The notes below the pieces were generated by a model. The model made no database searches and was not told the origin of the DNA. It worked only from the letters and a program-made list of their open reading frames with translations. Positions 1 to 12,560 of a DNA stretch of 64,000 nucleotides are shown in pieces. Both the position numbers and the translations under genes were made by a program. Within the stretch, counting starts at the first letter, position 1. Every line of letters begins with the position of its first letter. The stretch is from Nepenthes gracilis (lineage: Eukaryota > Streptophyta > Magnoliopsida > Caryophyllales > Nepenthaceae): positions 15,494,763 to 15,558,762 of the forward strand of contig BSYO01000023.1 in assembly GCA_033239525.1 (NCBI GenBank), written 5' to 3'.

Positions 1-2830
1 GTAAATGTTGTAGATTTTCTCAATTTCTAGAACGAGCTTTGATGATGTCTACCCTTGATGGGTAAACTTTGGTCTACTAAAAATTATGAACTCTGATATC
101 CGATCCGAATTTATAGATATATATGATTGGCTGACCTAATTTTATTTGTGGTGTCAGACTTCAATGTGATATTAGGAGTGATTTGGCTGGCAAGTCATCA
201 TATTAGTGTAGATTATTTTGGTAAGAATATTCTGATTTGTGATATGGGTTGTAAATTTTGAATATGAGAAAGAACTGATCAAGAGGTAATGAAATTGATA
301 TTATTTTGCCAGCAAGTATTTGATGAAAATATGTGCTGAGTTTATTTGGCATATGTAACCACATTCGGGAGTTATTTTATGGTCATTAAGAATTTTTTGA
401 TTGTATAGTAATTCAAGGATATTTTTTAGAGGGAAGGATTAGCCCGAATTATTCTCTGATCGTTAAATTGAGGTTGTTGTTGAGGTTGTGCTGGGATTGG
501 CACAAATTTTGAGGATCCTGCATAGAATCGATGAGGTATCGACCGAATGTTTGGTTATGGGATGTTTTAGTGTTTCCAGGGTAAGTGAGATGAATCAATG
601 AGATTATGTATGGATTATTGAAAAGTCAATTCGTTTGGAAATTGAATTGTTGGATAATTGAGTAATGGGAATTGATAGGTGATTTATTTTATAAATGGCA
701 AGGGCTTGATGTTTTCTAGAGCTGATCTACTTTTAGAGTGTTGTCAATCAAGAATGATCGGGAGATTGTGCCGAAGACAGCCTTCAAGATATAGGTATGG
801 CAATTATGAACTTCAATGATTCCTTTTGAGATAGCAATTTCATTGGCATCTTTTGTGGATCTTAGGATTCGGATCTTTTGGCCGTATTTTGGTTAATTTG
901 GTGATAGCTTCATTGATGGTATGTTGATTTGTTTGAAGAATTATGAGGGGCATGAGATTCGTTGAGGACTGTATCGTAGATTGTGTAGGGTAGTCAGCTG
1001 GTTATCCATTTGAGGAGATGCGAGTTTCGTTAAAGGAAGTGTTATTTTTGGTCAAACTATTTCTTCGGTAGCTGATTCGAAAAGGCTAGCGAATGTCACA
1101 GAGTGCACAGTTTCTTAAGTCTAGTTGAATTTGATAAGTGATTTGTTGAGGATTCACCGAGAATTGTTGCGTCTGTAGGCCATTTGGCTCAAAAGCGATC
1201 GATATTTGTTGGAATTGTAAGGAGAACTTTCAAAAAAGAAATGAATGGCGGATTGTCTGCAATGTCGATTTAGTCGATCTCTGATAAATCAAGTTAATCT
1301 GTGATAGGTTGTGATACTTCCGAGGAAGAGTTGATGTTATGTTCTGATGCAGCATATTCGAGTGATTGCCTTTGGGTTAAGTCGGTTGAAAGTCTATGAT
1401 TGGAATTACTCCACCCATGATTTAAAGTTAACAGTTGAGGCATTTACTTTGAGGATTTAGAGATGTTATTTGTATGGAAATAGTTATGGTTCAATTTGAT
1501 CATAAAGGTTTGAGAAAATTATTTCTCAAATAGGGAGTTGATCATACTGTAGTGTAAGCGGGTGGATTCGCTTAAGGGCTATCATAGTGAGTTTCGGTGT
1601 CAGTTAGGAGGATTGGGAATAGCGTTGTTGTGTCTCTAGTGAAGTCTATGATTTTGAAGGAAATGAATTTGGGTGATGAGCTATAATTGATAGGTGTTTT
1701 GTGTATGAGGGAGTTGTCAAAGTTTTTGGTAGTAAGACTCTGCTGGATCTTAATGTTTGAGCAAGTGAGATGCTTTGCTTTTGAGAAAGGAATTATACTC
1801 TTAATATCGAGGTTATGAATTATGAATGAGAAGCCTTCACGGATTTTGATTTTAGGGTTGTCGAGGACTGTGAGAAATATTTATGTGGTTTGGGTATTTG
1901 TGAATTGGCTGATATGGTTAGCCCATCTCTTGTTGATTCAGATAATGTGTTCAAGGAATAAGTTGGCTCGTCGATATGTTATGGAGATAATGAGGTTGTA
2001 AAGTATTCCATATTCGAGGTTTCGATTATGATCTGAGGTTTGTGCCGAAATCTTGGGGAAGTTCGTATAGAAAATTTAGGCATGAAGTTAAATTTGATAT
2101 GGTAATAATTCATTATTGAATGATTCGAAGTTAGACAATCGATCAGAGTAGCGTAGCAGAAGCTTATGGGTTCGTAGCCCTGGGTTATAAGATCTAGTTT
2201 GGATTTTGAAGTGGGGAATTTAATTTGAAATTCAATTTGAGGACCTCAGTTTTGAGAGATGAAAGACAATTGGAATGATTAAGTTGCTGCTCGCTGAGTT
2301 TGCTTACAATAATGGCTATTAGTCGAGCCGTCATGAAGTTGGATGCAATTGAGTAGAGCCTCGGTTGATTGAATGAAAGCTCAATAGTGATTGAGGTTAT
2401 GAACAGTTATAGTGGAGATGGAGTAGTCTAAATTCGTAAGGAATGTCGAAAATTCTCCACCTAGCGGTGTGATGAGTTGGTCTTTCGTATGTGATCAAGT
2501 GTGAATTGTTACTGATTGCGATGAGTTGTTTTATATTGGGGTTTTGGCTTGGATTTTGAGGTAGAAGGGATCGAGGGTTGAAAAATAAGACAACCATTTT
2601 TGTTAGGATGTTTTTGAGAAATCTTTTGGCTGAAAAATATGTATATGATCCATCACGTATGATTGAGTTTGAGCCGTTGGGAATTAATGAGAATTTATCG
2701 TATGTTAAGGCTTTGGATCTAATTTTGGGATAGAAAAGATCAGATATTGAGGATCAGACTTTTAGAAAAATTATTTGATTGAGGAAGTCTATTAAAAAGA
2801 TCAAAGATGAAGTTCGGAAGACTATCCTCT
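1..2830 (+). pseudogene. decayed chromovirus pol (protease-RT linker, RT, RNase H, integrase, chromodomain)
   Basis: No open frame longer than a few dozen codons survives, but family landmarks can be read across frames. At about 157-250 the translation gives DFNVILGVIWLASHH, the linker just after the aspartic protease. Near 500-540 there are traces of the RT start, and near 800-860 of the block that normally reads MPFG. At about 2279-2320 LLAEFAYNNGY marks the end of the integrase core. From 2625 to 2830 EKYVYDPSRMIEFEPL followed by a SYVKAL block matches the C-terminal chromodomain region. Stops and frameshifts are dense throughout, so the copy is old and inactive. The clade (Tekay-like) is inferred from domain order and LTR start. 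Confidence 0.7.
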
Positions 2831-2893
2831 TTTTTTTTTTTATAATTGAGGTAAAGATTTAGATGCATAAATTTTGAGGACAAAATTTTTTGT

Positions 2894-2906
2894 AAAGAAG
2901 GAAGAG
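2894..2906 (+). other. polypurine tract of the chromovirus
   Basis: The purine run aaagaaggaagag directly precedes the TGTAATATTTC start of the LTR. Its upstream context gaggacaaaatttt is the usual end of chromovirus internal regions. It would prime plus-strand DNA synthesis and fixes the left edge of the LTR. Confidence 0.75.
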
Positions 2907-3096
2907 TGTAATATTTCAAATCCCTTTTAAATTATTTTAATATTAATTGTAATTTTTGGGTTATTTGGACATAGGAAAAATTTATTAAATATTGTAAAAA
3001 TTTTAGAGAATATTTGTATCAGTTTGGCTAGCGTCCAAGGTATGCCTATTCTATTGCCCAAGTATCGATTTGATTTTGAAATAACAGAAAAGTAAA

Positions 3097-3153
<57 letters not shown>

Positions 3154-5185
3154 GGAAAAGGATCGGGGAGAGAGAAGAGATGGGAGAAAAGAGGAGAGAG
3201 AGAGAGTCTGACACGGCCATCACCGAAGGTAGTGACGCCGGTCATGGAAGCCAGTGAAACCATCTCCATGTTGTCATCTTCCATTTTGTGTAACAGTGTG
3301 AGTAGAGAGAGGAATCATGAATCGAAACAAAAATGGCCGTTGTCTATTTGCTACCGATGCTAGAGGAAATCAGTGGAATTGAGACAAATAAATCATTCCA
3401 TTTTCTTTGTAAATGTTGATTTTGAGGTTGCATGTACTGATTTTGGGAGTAATCGGATGAATCGGGAGAAAATGAGGGAAAAAAGTGCGTGGAGAGAGGA
3501 AGTCGCCACGGGTGATGCCGCCATCCGTCACCGTCATCGGGTGCTACCATCGCTGCCACCACCATCGCCCGTGCTAGAGCTATTATCGGTGAAGGAGGAA
3601 GAGAAGAAGGTAGAGGCGAACACAAAGCAGGAGGGAGAAGGGAGGAGGAGAGAGGGCGCGTGTGTCGAGAGAGAGAGAGATGGCCCGATTCGAGTACCTT
3701 AGAGTATCCTTTTGGCAAATCTGCTTGGAATAAAGTCGAGACAAATATCATCTAGCTCTAGCCTTAGTTTGATGTCATGTTTGATAATATTTAACTACTG
3801 TTTGGAGATTTTACTAACATGTATGTTATTTTTTTATATCCAAATTTATTTATTCTATACATGTATGTATATTTTACTAGTTGTGTGGTGGTTTTACACT
3901 GATAATTGTGATTTGAAAGGTTTTCGAACATCTGGATAATATATATATATATATTTATTTGTGTATCCGTATATTATGGAACTATAAACTAGGCCATGCA
4001 TAGGCCCACACGCATATTGTCGGGGGACGAGATCGCTACTTTGTAGGACCATGGAGGTCCGAGACCCTAATGGTCGATTTGTGATCCAAGACATTAGCTA
4101 TTTGTGATGCCTCTCTCGACGGGGAGACTTTAGTCCCAACGGGGACATATGTGATATGTGATCTCCCTTCCACCAGCAAGAAGGTGAGTTTTGATGTAGT
4201 CGATCTATTTCATACGTTTTAATGAGAACTATCGTAAGGATTTGAAGAAAAACTAATATATTCGGACTTCCTAATATATATAACTAAACTTGAGGTTGCT
4301 GCCGATAAAATAATGATTATTGGATGAGAGTAACCCTTCTTCAAGTTGGTATTATGGATTTTTGGTTCTCCGATTTCGTATATGCTTTGTGTTTTTGTAT
4401 ATATTTGCTTAGACTATGATTTGAGATACGTGATTTTGCCCATGAATGAGCGATAGAAATGTCTTGTACGTATTAATGTGTTAAGCCTCAAAATATATTT
4501 TATATTTATATATTTTGGTTCCGATATTTCTTTTGATTTCAGCATATAAGATATGAGATTTGAATCTAGACGATGGTATGAGTTCCATACGGATATGATA
4601 ACGGTCATGATTATGTTATGTGACCTCATATCTTATGATATGATATCATCTATGATATTTGACCAGATCGCTATTTGTTATGATTATATCCCAAATTGAC
4701 TGTTTAATACGGACGATAATTTAGTACAAGATATCTCTTTGAGTTTTAGATATTTTATGGACATTGTGTTTTATTTTTACGCAGTTATTATGTGATATCT
4801 CTTTCATCGGATTTATGTGTACTGCTTTATATCTGATAATACTTGCTGTACTCTCAGCTCACGGTTTCATGTTTTATTCATTCAAACTAGTAGTTTAGAT
4901 AAACTTGCACGAATCGGATGTGATTTGACATAGCATGTCTTTATCAGTGAGTGAAGATATTTATGTTGAGTATGTTTCTAATATCAAAAATGTGTTATAA
5001 TTATTATTTATGATCGGATGAGGGCCTTGGCTCATGTATAAAAAATATCAGAGTTATTGTATATTTGGATACCTCCATTGTGATATTGGGATAGCAAGTT
5101 GTATGTTATATTTGTCCAGATTTATATCCGATAAGATCTTGTGCGGATTTTATTATATTGGGTCCTGTATACGTATGGATTGTCA
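2907..5185 (+). repeat. 3' LTR of the chromovirus
   Basis: The LTR starts TGTAATATTTC right after the polypurine tract. It contains an AAT microsatellite, GA-rich tracts (3170-3215 and 3590-3690), and a GC-richer stretch at 3480-3690. The exact 3' end is uncertain. TGTCA at 5181-5185 is the best candidate, giving about 2.3 kb, a normal length for this clade. Short open frames inside the LTR are chance frames. Confidence 0.6.
3099..3153. repeat. (AAT)n microsatellite
   Basis: About 18 uninterrupted AAT units lie inside the chromovirus LTR. Read on the minus strand they give meaningless poly-isoleucine or poly-tyrosine frames. The purity of the run suggests it is younger than the decayed element around it. 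Confidence 0.95.
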
Positions 5186-5439
5186 TGCCCATGTTGAGTT
5201 TTTATGATTAATGAAAATATTATCATTGATTTTATTTTTAACCTGCGTATATTGTATTCCTAAATCATGATACCTACCGTATGGATTCACTAAAACATTC
5301 CCAAATATATAATGCATTCCTAGTCTCCTTATTCAAGCAGTGCTGTGGAGATCACCTCCAGCAGTTGTTTGAATTGTCCGCTGAAGCCTGGGATTCCTAG
5401 CCGCTACTACAAACCCAACAAATTCTCAATTTTTGCTAG

Positions 5440-5703
5440 ATTCTCCGCCACAACCAGTGCATTTCCCTAGTTCTGGTGCATTGGCAGTTGCAAACACCAG
5501 AAGAGGCCACTTGGGAATCCATTGCCGAATTTCAACAAGATTTTTCTTCGTTTAACCTCGAGGATAAGATTCTTTTTGATGCGGACGGTAATGTTATGGG
5601 GCTTCTCAGTGCCCCATTGGGTATACCTCATCACCAAACAACTGCCAGACTGAAGAGCATTCGGACAATTCAGCTGCCCCCGAGATTTCGCGATTATGTT
5701 TAA
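5440..5703 (+). pseudogene. chromodomain tail of a second Ty3/gypsy chromovirus
   Basis: The frame reads LVLVHWQLQTPEEATWES, then FNLEDKILFDADGNVM, and ends LPPRFRDYV before a stop at 5701-5703. The W-x(7)-EEATWE core followed by an LEDK block is the C-terminal chromodomain and tail of chromovirus integrases, which in the family directs insertion into chromatin. The tail resembles Reina- or Galadriel-type chromoviruses more than the element to its left, but that is a judgement by eye. Sequence upstream (5290-5440) no longer keeps one frame, so this is a truncated fragment. It is followed within 2 bases by a probable LTR. Confidence 0.65.
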
Positions 5704-5704
5704 C

Positions 5705-6087
5705 TGTTATAGCTAATTTTCTCTTTGTTGATGATTTGTTATTCCCCTTCCCTTTCTGTTCTGCTTTTTCCATTTGATTATGCTATTTTTGGTTGTTTTT
5801 GTTGCTATTTTCCTCTATGTTATGTTGGGCCCACGAATGACGCCCATCTTGTATAAAGTAAACCCATTACTATTCAGTTGAGATATAGAGAAACATTACT
5901 TCAGCTTTTGCACTCCCATCTTAATTTCTCCCTCTTCCTCTCCCTCTCCCTCTAACTCCAGAACCTTCTCTGCGTTCTGTCTTCTCTCCCTCTCTTTCTC
6001 TCTCTGTCTCTCTCTCTCGTTCCCTCTGTCTGAACTCCCTTTCCCTTTTCTTATATCCCTCTATTTCACTCTGCTTGTTGGCATAGC
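5705..6087 (+). repeat. probable 3' LTR of the second chromovirus
   Basis: It begins TGTTATAGC two bases after the stop codon of the chromodomain frame. It carries a TATA-like tgtataaagta near 5850 and a long CT-rich stretch (about 5930-6065), all usual in short LTRs. The right edge, set near ggcatagca, is not supported by a duplication. Confidence 0.45.
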
Positions 6088-7165
6088 ATGGATCAGAACA
6101 CTATTAGTGGTATGAGTCTGTTATTTTATGTCCATTACTTCTCTTATATATATATCTCCTTTTGCTCAAGGATTTTGAGTGAACTTTCAAAGTACTTATT
6201 TATAGTTATCTCTTGTAACTTTATTTTTAAAAATAGTGAAATATTTTTTCCTTTATCTATGATTTGTTTTCCGAAGGTTTTTTTTTACTTAAACATAGTA
6301 TATAATCTGAATCAATTGAAAAGAAAAATAAAACTTCTACCCCTCTCCCTGCCAGATTACAATAGAGTTCTCTTGTGCTTTGGTGGCAATAAGTGGAAAA
6401 TGAAAGCACCATGACCGCTATGATTGAGTCAAACCAAGTTTGACAGATCAATTATGGGAAATTGTTTTATGATCACACTAGAAATTTGAAATTTCTGCAT
6501 AATGTCTTGATGCCAACCTAAAACTATCATGCAAATTCGTGCTTATATATCTGATTAGGAGCCAGTAAGTAGGGATGGTACTTCTGAAAGGGTTGAAGGA
6601 ATTGGGCACATGCTGAATTCATACAGGCTAAAATTCATACGATTTCCACCAGCCCTGAAGACGCCCCCCTTTAAGTGACCCCTTCCGTTCTTTGAAGCTT
6701 ATTATAAACCTCATCCGTATCTTGGGCTCTGTATGGTGACAATTGAACCTTTATATGTAAAAAGATAAATTAATATATATGAATCCAGAAATATAAAATC
6801 TTTTGTGCTGCGAAATACAGCCCGTAAAATTAGCGCATCAATTGTTCTTATTTTAAAGAACCGAAATCAATTTCTCCTCCTAAAAAATGATATTTTATTT
6901 CTTTACCGTTCAAAGATACCTAAAAGGGTGGTCTTGCATATACTTTTTTATTGAGTGTAGAAATGACTAATTTCTAAATTTTTAATACTCCTTTTTCTAT
7001 CAAAAATTATGTCTTGAATAGGTATATTCTTTAAAAATTTTTCTCTAATAAAAACTAAACAATTAATATATCTAAAATATAAATAAGATCATAACTTTTA
7101 CCAAATTCAATAAACAAACTAAATATATACCATGATATGTTTGGAAAATTCTTACAATTTAGACT
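6088..7165. other. intergenic, AT-rich, no recognised gene
   Basis: Frames here are short and have no family motifs. A weak tggtatgag (about 6108) resembles a retroelement primer site but is not embedded in a clear element. Nothing else is recognisable. Confidence 0.5.
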
Positions 7166-7791
7166 TGTTGGATTTCAGAATATTGACCACAAAAATAAAA
7201 ATAATCACAACTATAATATAAAAATTTTTATGTGAAAAATCTCCATAAAATAAGAAAAAATCACATGACCAAAGTCTACTGAAACATCACCGTAAAACTT
7301 GTATAGCTCACAACATTTTAAAAAGAGAAAAAGTTATAGAAAATGATTTTTGCACTCTCATTTAAAAAATTTTGTAATACCATTCTATTAATAGCATAAC
7401 ACTAATTATTTTTTAAGCTCACAAGCTTTTTTGAGAACAAAAGCCCTATTTATAGTGGTTCAATCACTTACAGCTTCTTTGCTCAAACAATGTGAAACTT
7501 TTCTCCCAAAGTATAATTTTCTCATTTATGGAACTTAAGGAATAACTCAACAAATTTGTTCCTCAACTCAAATGGCCAAACACTTCAACAATATTAGAGA
7601 ACTTCACATTCTTTTCGTTCTTGTTCTTCTTCTTTTGATGATGAGAAATGACATCTTTTTCTCTAGTTACCGACTTTTCACCTAACATATAAATATTTTT
7701 TGTATTCATTTTACTTTATGGAATCAATTTGTCTTGCATATACACCTTTCACAAATTTCTAACACCTTTATATACATATACATACATATGC

Positions 7792-7827
<36 letters not shown>

Positions 7828-7979
7828 ATACTCTTTTAGAAAAACTCTCTCAAAGAAATAATATTTTTACTGAAACTAGATATATATCTCATATGATGGA
7901 AGGTCTTGACGGCACAATTGTTGAGGTTGAATTGAACATCCCAACGCCTGCAATCACTACCTTCTCCTTATTTCTAACA
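7166..7979 (-). repeat. probable copia-type LTR
   Basis: On the minus strand the unit runs from TGTTAGAAATAAG (at 7979) to GAAATCCAACA (at 7166), ends that are short inverted repeats of each other, as in copia LTRs. A good TATA context, CTATAAATAGGGC, lies at about 7446-7458 and is followed downstream by typical R/U5-like AT-rich sequence. The 5-bp flanks (agact and gtaat) do not match and no coding region is attached. It could be a solo LTR with a decayed duplication, or a chance match. Confidence 0.4.
7785..7830. repeat. (AT)n(GT)n compound microsatellite
   Basis: An AT-dinucleotide run continues into a short GT run, inside the probable copia-type LTR. It carries no coding meaning. Confidence 0.9.
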
Positions 7980-8769
7980 GTAATATAGCTAAAATTTTCA
8001 TTATATTTTAAGTAGAAGCAATAATTCCTGAAAATACAAATATATATAAAAGCAAAACAATCTAAAAATTTAATTATTTTTACATTTAGAAATATCATAT
8101 TCATTTATAAATCAAGCTATGAATAAATCATTATTATTATTTGAGATTGCACAAGTATCATATTTTCTTCTTTTGGATTAAGATTCTGTTGAAACTTTTT
8201 AAAACTTGCCAAATCTACCATCAATTTCATACATCTTCACTAGATGTGATCTTTTCCTCCATAGTATTGTTATGATTTGAGTTATTTTATTATAAGTCCT
8301 ACACAACATGGGACATAATGTTTTACATTTATGTTGCCAGTAGAAAGTTTCATGTGGTTTTTGTGCAAAATTTTGTTTCAATGAAATTCAGGAAGAAATA
8401 TTTTTAAACTTTCATTCAATGTCCGTACAATTTTTCTACTTGAGTAAAACTCTTCCACTGTAGTTGTTTGAGATAGACGTGAGCCAAGGACATGAGTGGT
8501 TACAAAGGATTTTAGCCGCCGGTTATAGATGAGCCACGTGATAGCTGTTCAAGTGGCTTGTGCGGGCGTAAATACACCTGCTCTAATTTTAGGTTTGAAT
8601 TCAAGATATTTTAACATATAAGGGGTATGATGACAAAGAGAAGAGAGAGAGAGAGAAGAAAAACAGTGAAGGTAAAGTTTTGACAATTCGGTTAAAATTC
8701 AATTTGAATTTTATTATTTGTTGACTTTGGATATTTTGTTTTAACACTTATGTATAACTCTTATCGATT
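7980..8769. other. AT-rich sequence, left flank of the copia insertion
   Basis: I see no gene. Its right-hand end is probably the first part of the LTR of the older plus-strand copia relic that resumes at 14213, because the younger copia element at 8775-14212 split that LTR. The start of the older LTR could not be fixed. Confidence 0.4.
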
Positions 8770-8774
8770 ATTTT

Positions 8775-9478
8775 TGTTGGTATCAGAAGAGACTTGATCA
8801 GCTCTTATACCACTTGTTGGCCAAAAATATGATTGCTAAGTGACACAGGTACAATGGAATTGAAGAGAAGGAATAGAAGTAAGAAAAAAGGACACAATAT
8901 TTACGTGAAAAACCCTTATGAATCAAGAAAAAAATCACGGGACATTAAATCCACAAATTGCACTATGTATGAGATGAGTGATTACAAACTGGAGACGAAA
9001 ACATACGCAGTTGGGCCTTCTTCCTCTCCTCTGCTTTTCTTCTTGCTCTCTTACACACTCACTCTCTACAGCCTCTATAGTCTCCTTACATACACACACA
9101 TATATAAGAATATATATAAGACTAGAAGCAGCTGGATCACCATGCCTTACTCCATGGTTGGTGTACAGTTTCCAAGAAACATGCATGTGTTTATCCTGTG
9201 CAGTAGCAGGCGGTGCATGCTTGCAGCAGCAAACAGATCTGCTACCTTGAAGTTCTAAGGTTACCTAAATAGGCAGGTCAACCAACCTCTTTCAGACGTA
9301 ACAGGTCTTCTATGTTGCCATAATAAGCCGGTCAACTTTGTTGACCATCTTCCTTGATGTTCTGAGAACCCTCAGCTAAATCGGTCAACTTAGACGTTCA
9401 GCCAGTCAACCATATTGATCGGCTGTTGATCGTCCATCTGATCAACGACGTTGACTGTGAGGAAGTTAAATCTGTTAG
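8775..9478 (-). repeat. 3' LTR of the copia element
   Basis: It is highly similar to 13459-14212 over most of its length, including the CT-rich and TATA-containing block (8995-9130). It lacks about 60-70 bp at its polypurine-side end, so TGTTAGGAATC is missing and the polyprotein stop abuts the remainder. The last 40 bp of the LTR (8775-8814) hold a copy of the primer-site region. Confidence 0.9.
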
Positions 9479-9909
9479 CCCGCCATCTTACAACATGCCT
9501 CACTCTTCCCTTTTGGTAAAATCTTAGTCATCATGTTTGCCCAGTTCTCTTCCGTGCTAACCTTATCCAGTGACAGTAGACTTTCCTCCAGCACCTCTCG
9601 CACCCAATAATATCGTACATCAATGTGTTTTGATCTGGAATGGAGTGAAGAGTTCTTACATAGATGAATGACACTCTGACTATCACAAAGTACCACGTAT
9701 CTCTCTTATTTAATGCTTAACTCTTGAACGAACTCCTTCATCCACAACATATCCTTGCAGGCCTCTGATAACTGCGATATATTCAGCTTCAGTAGTGGAT
9801 AGGGCTACGCACTTTTGTAACTTAGACTGCCAAGAAACTGCACCTCCCTCAAATTTTATTAAGTAACCCGATGTAGATTTACGTGTGTCAATATCTCCGG
9901 CCATATCCG
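9475..9909 (-). pseudogene. copia RNase H
   Basis: Readable blocks are [22 protein letters not shown] and [12 protein letters not shown] (9710-9904), then LCDSQSVIHLCKN and SKHIDVRYYWVRE (9475-9696), the standard copia RNase H signature. The domain ends CCKMAG plus stop at the edge of the 3' LTR. One frame break lies at about 9697-9709. Confidence 0.9.
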
Positions 9910-10997
9910 CGTCTGAGTACCCACTAACTGAGGCTTGTCACCTCTAAGACACAGGCACCTCTTGGAGGTTCCCCGAATATATCTCATGATCCACTTCACC
10001 GGGATCAGTGCTCCTTTCCTGGATTTGACAGAAACCGGTTAACTGTCCCGATGACATGAGCTATGTCCGGTCTGGTGCACACCAAGGCATACATCAGGCT
10101 TCCCACAGCTGATGAGTAGGGAATGATTTTCATGTATTTCTTCTCGTCATCTGAAGTCGAGAATTATCGAGTGCTCAGCCTGTAGTGGTTTGCCAACGGT
10201 GTGTTTACAGGCTTTGATTTATCCATGTTGAATCGTTGGAGCACTTTCTCAAGGTAGTTCTCTTAAGACAACCACAATTTCCTTGCCTTTCGATTGCGTA
10301 AGATTCTGACTCCCAAAATCTACTTAGCCGATCCAAGGTCCTTCATGACAAATGACCGCCCAAGCTGCTCCTTCAGCTCCTTTATCCGGGCACTATTCCG
10401 TCCAACGATTAGCATGTCATCCACGTGTAGGAGAAGGACAACAAAGTCATCATTCGAGAACCTCTGTACAAATACGTAGTGATCACGAGTTGTCTGCCAG
10501 TACCCTCGACTGGTCATGACTGACTCGAATTTCTTGTACCACTGCCTAGGAGCTTGCTTTAATCCGTACAGACTTTTCCTTAGATGATAAACAAGTTTCT
10601 CCTTTCCCTTGGCTTTGAACCCTTTCGCTTATTCCATGTAGATCTCCTCTTCAAGCTCTTTATGGAGGAATGTAGTCCAGACATCCATCTGTTCCACCTG
10701 AAAGTCCTCGGCGGTAGCTAGGCCCAGTACAACCCGGATGGAGGATATTTTTACAATTGGCGCAAAGATCTCATCAAAATCAATCCCATTGTATTGATTG
10801 AAGCCCTTCATAACCAACCGTGCCTTATACTTTGGCTTCTTGGTATTTTCGTCCGGCTGCAAACGAAAGACCCATTTATTTTTGAGGGCCTTCTTTCCCT
10901 TAGGAAGTTTAACCAAGTCGAAAGTGTGATTATCATGAAGAGAACTCATTTCTTCTTTCATGGCTTCTAGCCAATCCTCTTTGCTGTCGTCCTTCAT
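9910..10997 (-). pseudogene. copia reverse transcriptase
   Basis: RT copies element RNA into DNA. The N-terminal part (10629-10997) has DWLEAMKEEMSSL, NKWVFRLQPDE, YKARLVMKGFNQ and DEIFAPIVK, then MDVWTTFLHKELEEEIYME, where family members read KTAFLHG. The palm motif appears at about 10400-10430 as LHVDDMLIVG, keeping the two catalytic aspartates. Between 10518 and 10628 and below 10320 the frame is broken. Confidence 0.9.
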
Positions 10998-11470
10998 GCC
11001 TCTTCATAGTCCTCGGGCTCTCCGACATCAGTAAGCATGACACATTCATTTGATGACACACAGACGGATGGCCATCTGTTGTGTGAAGACCGTCTAACAG
11101 AGACATTCCCTGCCGGTTGAGGAATGACTCCATCAATGGTGTCATCCGGAGCCATGACCTCCTCTTCATTATCCCCAACCATCTCTTGACCATGATCTTC
11201 TTCTTCAAATGATGCCGGATGGACAACTTCAATGCTTACTTGGTCCGTTTGCTTATCGTCGCACTTGGCCTTCCTGCCAATGTCTTGGATCGTCTTATTT
11301 TCAACGAAAGTTATGTCTCTTGATCGGACGAGCCTTCCGATAGTTAGATCATAGAACTGGTAGCCCAGTTCATCTTCTCCGTAACCCAGAAAGACGCATT
11401 GTATCGTCTTTGGCTCCAACTTTGTCTTTTTGTCTGTTAGGACATGTACAAATGCTTTGCACCGAAACAC
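10994..11470 (-). pseudogene. copia integrase C-terminal domain and linker to RT
   Basis: The frame contains LEPKTIQCVFLGYGEDELGY followed by FYDL and VRSRDITFVEN, the conserved block after the integrase core in copia elements. An acidic, variable linker follows. It is out of frame with the core upstream and with RT downstream. Confidence 0.85.
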
Positions 11471-11587
11471 TCATAAATGATCATAGGAAGGCTCCTTGCC
11501 CGTCCATATCTTATCCGGCACTTCACCCACCAGAGATTTACTGGGCGACCTATTTATAATGTAGGCCGCCATCCTGAGTGCTTCTAC

Positions 11588-12400
11588 CTAGAATGATACA
11601 TGAAGTTTTGCTTCGGAGAGCATGCAAGGTACTCTCTCTAAGAGCGTACAATTCATCCGTTCTGCCACTCCATTCAACTGTGGTGTCTTTGGTGTTGTCT
11701 TTTGGTGCATAATACCATATAACCGGTAGTAGGCATCAAAAGATCCCAAGTATTCGCCACCGTTGTCACTTCGGACGGCCTTCAACTTCTTCCCAGTCTG
11801 ACGCTCCACGAGAGCACAGAATTGCTCAAAGGTACCAAGAACCTGATCCTTGGTCTTCAGTGGGTAGACCCACAGCCTTCTAAAACAGTCGCCAATAAAA
11901 AAAACATAGTATTGGTCTCCACCAAATGACCTTTCTCTGAATGGTCCACACATATCTGTGCGAACAAGTTCTAGGAGCTTTGCCTTTGGAGAGGACAAGT
12001 CTCCATGAAATGAGACTCTCCTCTATTTGCTGGCCAAGTAATGAGGACACATCTTTGGTTCTTCATTCTTTGCTCTAGTGATTAGGTCTTTCCTGCCCAA
12101 GTAGGACAGCCTACGATCACTCATGTGGCCTAGCCTTCTATGCCACAGATCCGTTGTCCCGTTGCAGATTGTAACATTTATGTCTCCGGCCATTGCACAA
12201 GCCTTCATTACATATAGGCTGGATTTCTTCTTTCCTCTTGCTATAACAAGAGACCCTCTAGTTAGCTTCCATTCACATTTACAGAAGGTATTGCAGTAAC
12301 CTTCATCATCCAGCCGGCCTGCTGAGATGACATTCAGTCGAATATCAGGAACATAACGCACATCCTTCAGCATTAACTTTGTCCCATTGTTTGTGACCAA
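11588..12400 (-). pseudogene. copia integrase: zinc-binding and catalytic core
   Basis: The upstream part (12023-12400) holds the GAG-pre-integrase domain with LWHRRLGHMSDRRLS, whose histidines belong to the HHCC finger. The core (11588-11998) shows the catalytic triad in context: RTDMCGPF (first Asp), VRSDNGGEY (second Asp) and LNGVAERMN (Glu). A frame break at about 12000-12022 separates the two parts. Integrase would insert the cDNA into chromosomal DNA. Confidence 0.9.
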
Positions 12401-12560
12401 GACAACATCTCCTCTGCCTACAACCGAAGATGTTTCTTCGTTTCCTATCCTTACTACTCCAAAGTCTCCCGGAGTGTAGGATGTGAACAGTTACCTTATG
12501 GATGTGACATGTAAGGTGGCACCGAAATCAATTACCCAGCCAGACTCCTCGTTCGTCAGA
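12401..12560 (-). pseudogene. copia aspartic protease region
   Basis: The frame reads SGWVIDFGATLHVTS at about 12494-12541. The family active site is D-S/T-G-A; here the serine position is phenylalanine (DFGA), so even without the nearby frame break the enzyme would be impaired. The protease would release gag and pol products from the polyprotein. Confidence 0.8.

Larger units (their letters stand above)
1..5185 (+). mobile_element. Ty3/gypsy chromovirus (Tekay-like), 3' part
   Basis: This is the 3' portion of a decayed LTR retrotransposon whose 5' end lies outside the window. It reads from the protease-RT linker at about 157 through RT, integrase and a chromodomain-like tail to a polypurine tract at 2894-2906, then a long LTR starting TGTAATATTTC. 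The domain order and the TGTAA- LTR start fit chromoviruses of the Tekay/Del type. The LTR end is set at the TGTCA at 5181-5185, which is a weak choice because the partner LTR is not visible. Confidence 0.75.

Noticed and set aside
2927..3284. Minus-strand open frames rich in isoleucine or tyrosine
   Set aside because: They are translations of the AAT microsatellite at 3099-3153 inside an LTR.
5476..5703. Small host gene for a chromodomain protein
   Set aside because: The tail after the chromodomain, the lack of an upstream frame and the adjoining LTR all fit a retrotransposon integrase end.
8833..9258. Open frames of 141, 90 and 83 codons in the copia LTR
   Set aside because: They overlap each other on both strands within an LTR that is also present at 13478-13964, and they encode low-complexity text from TATA and CT-rich regulatory sequence.
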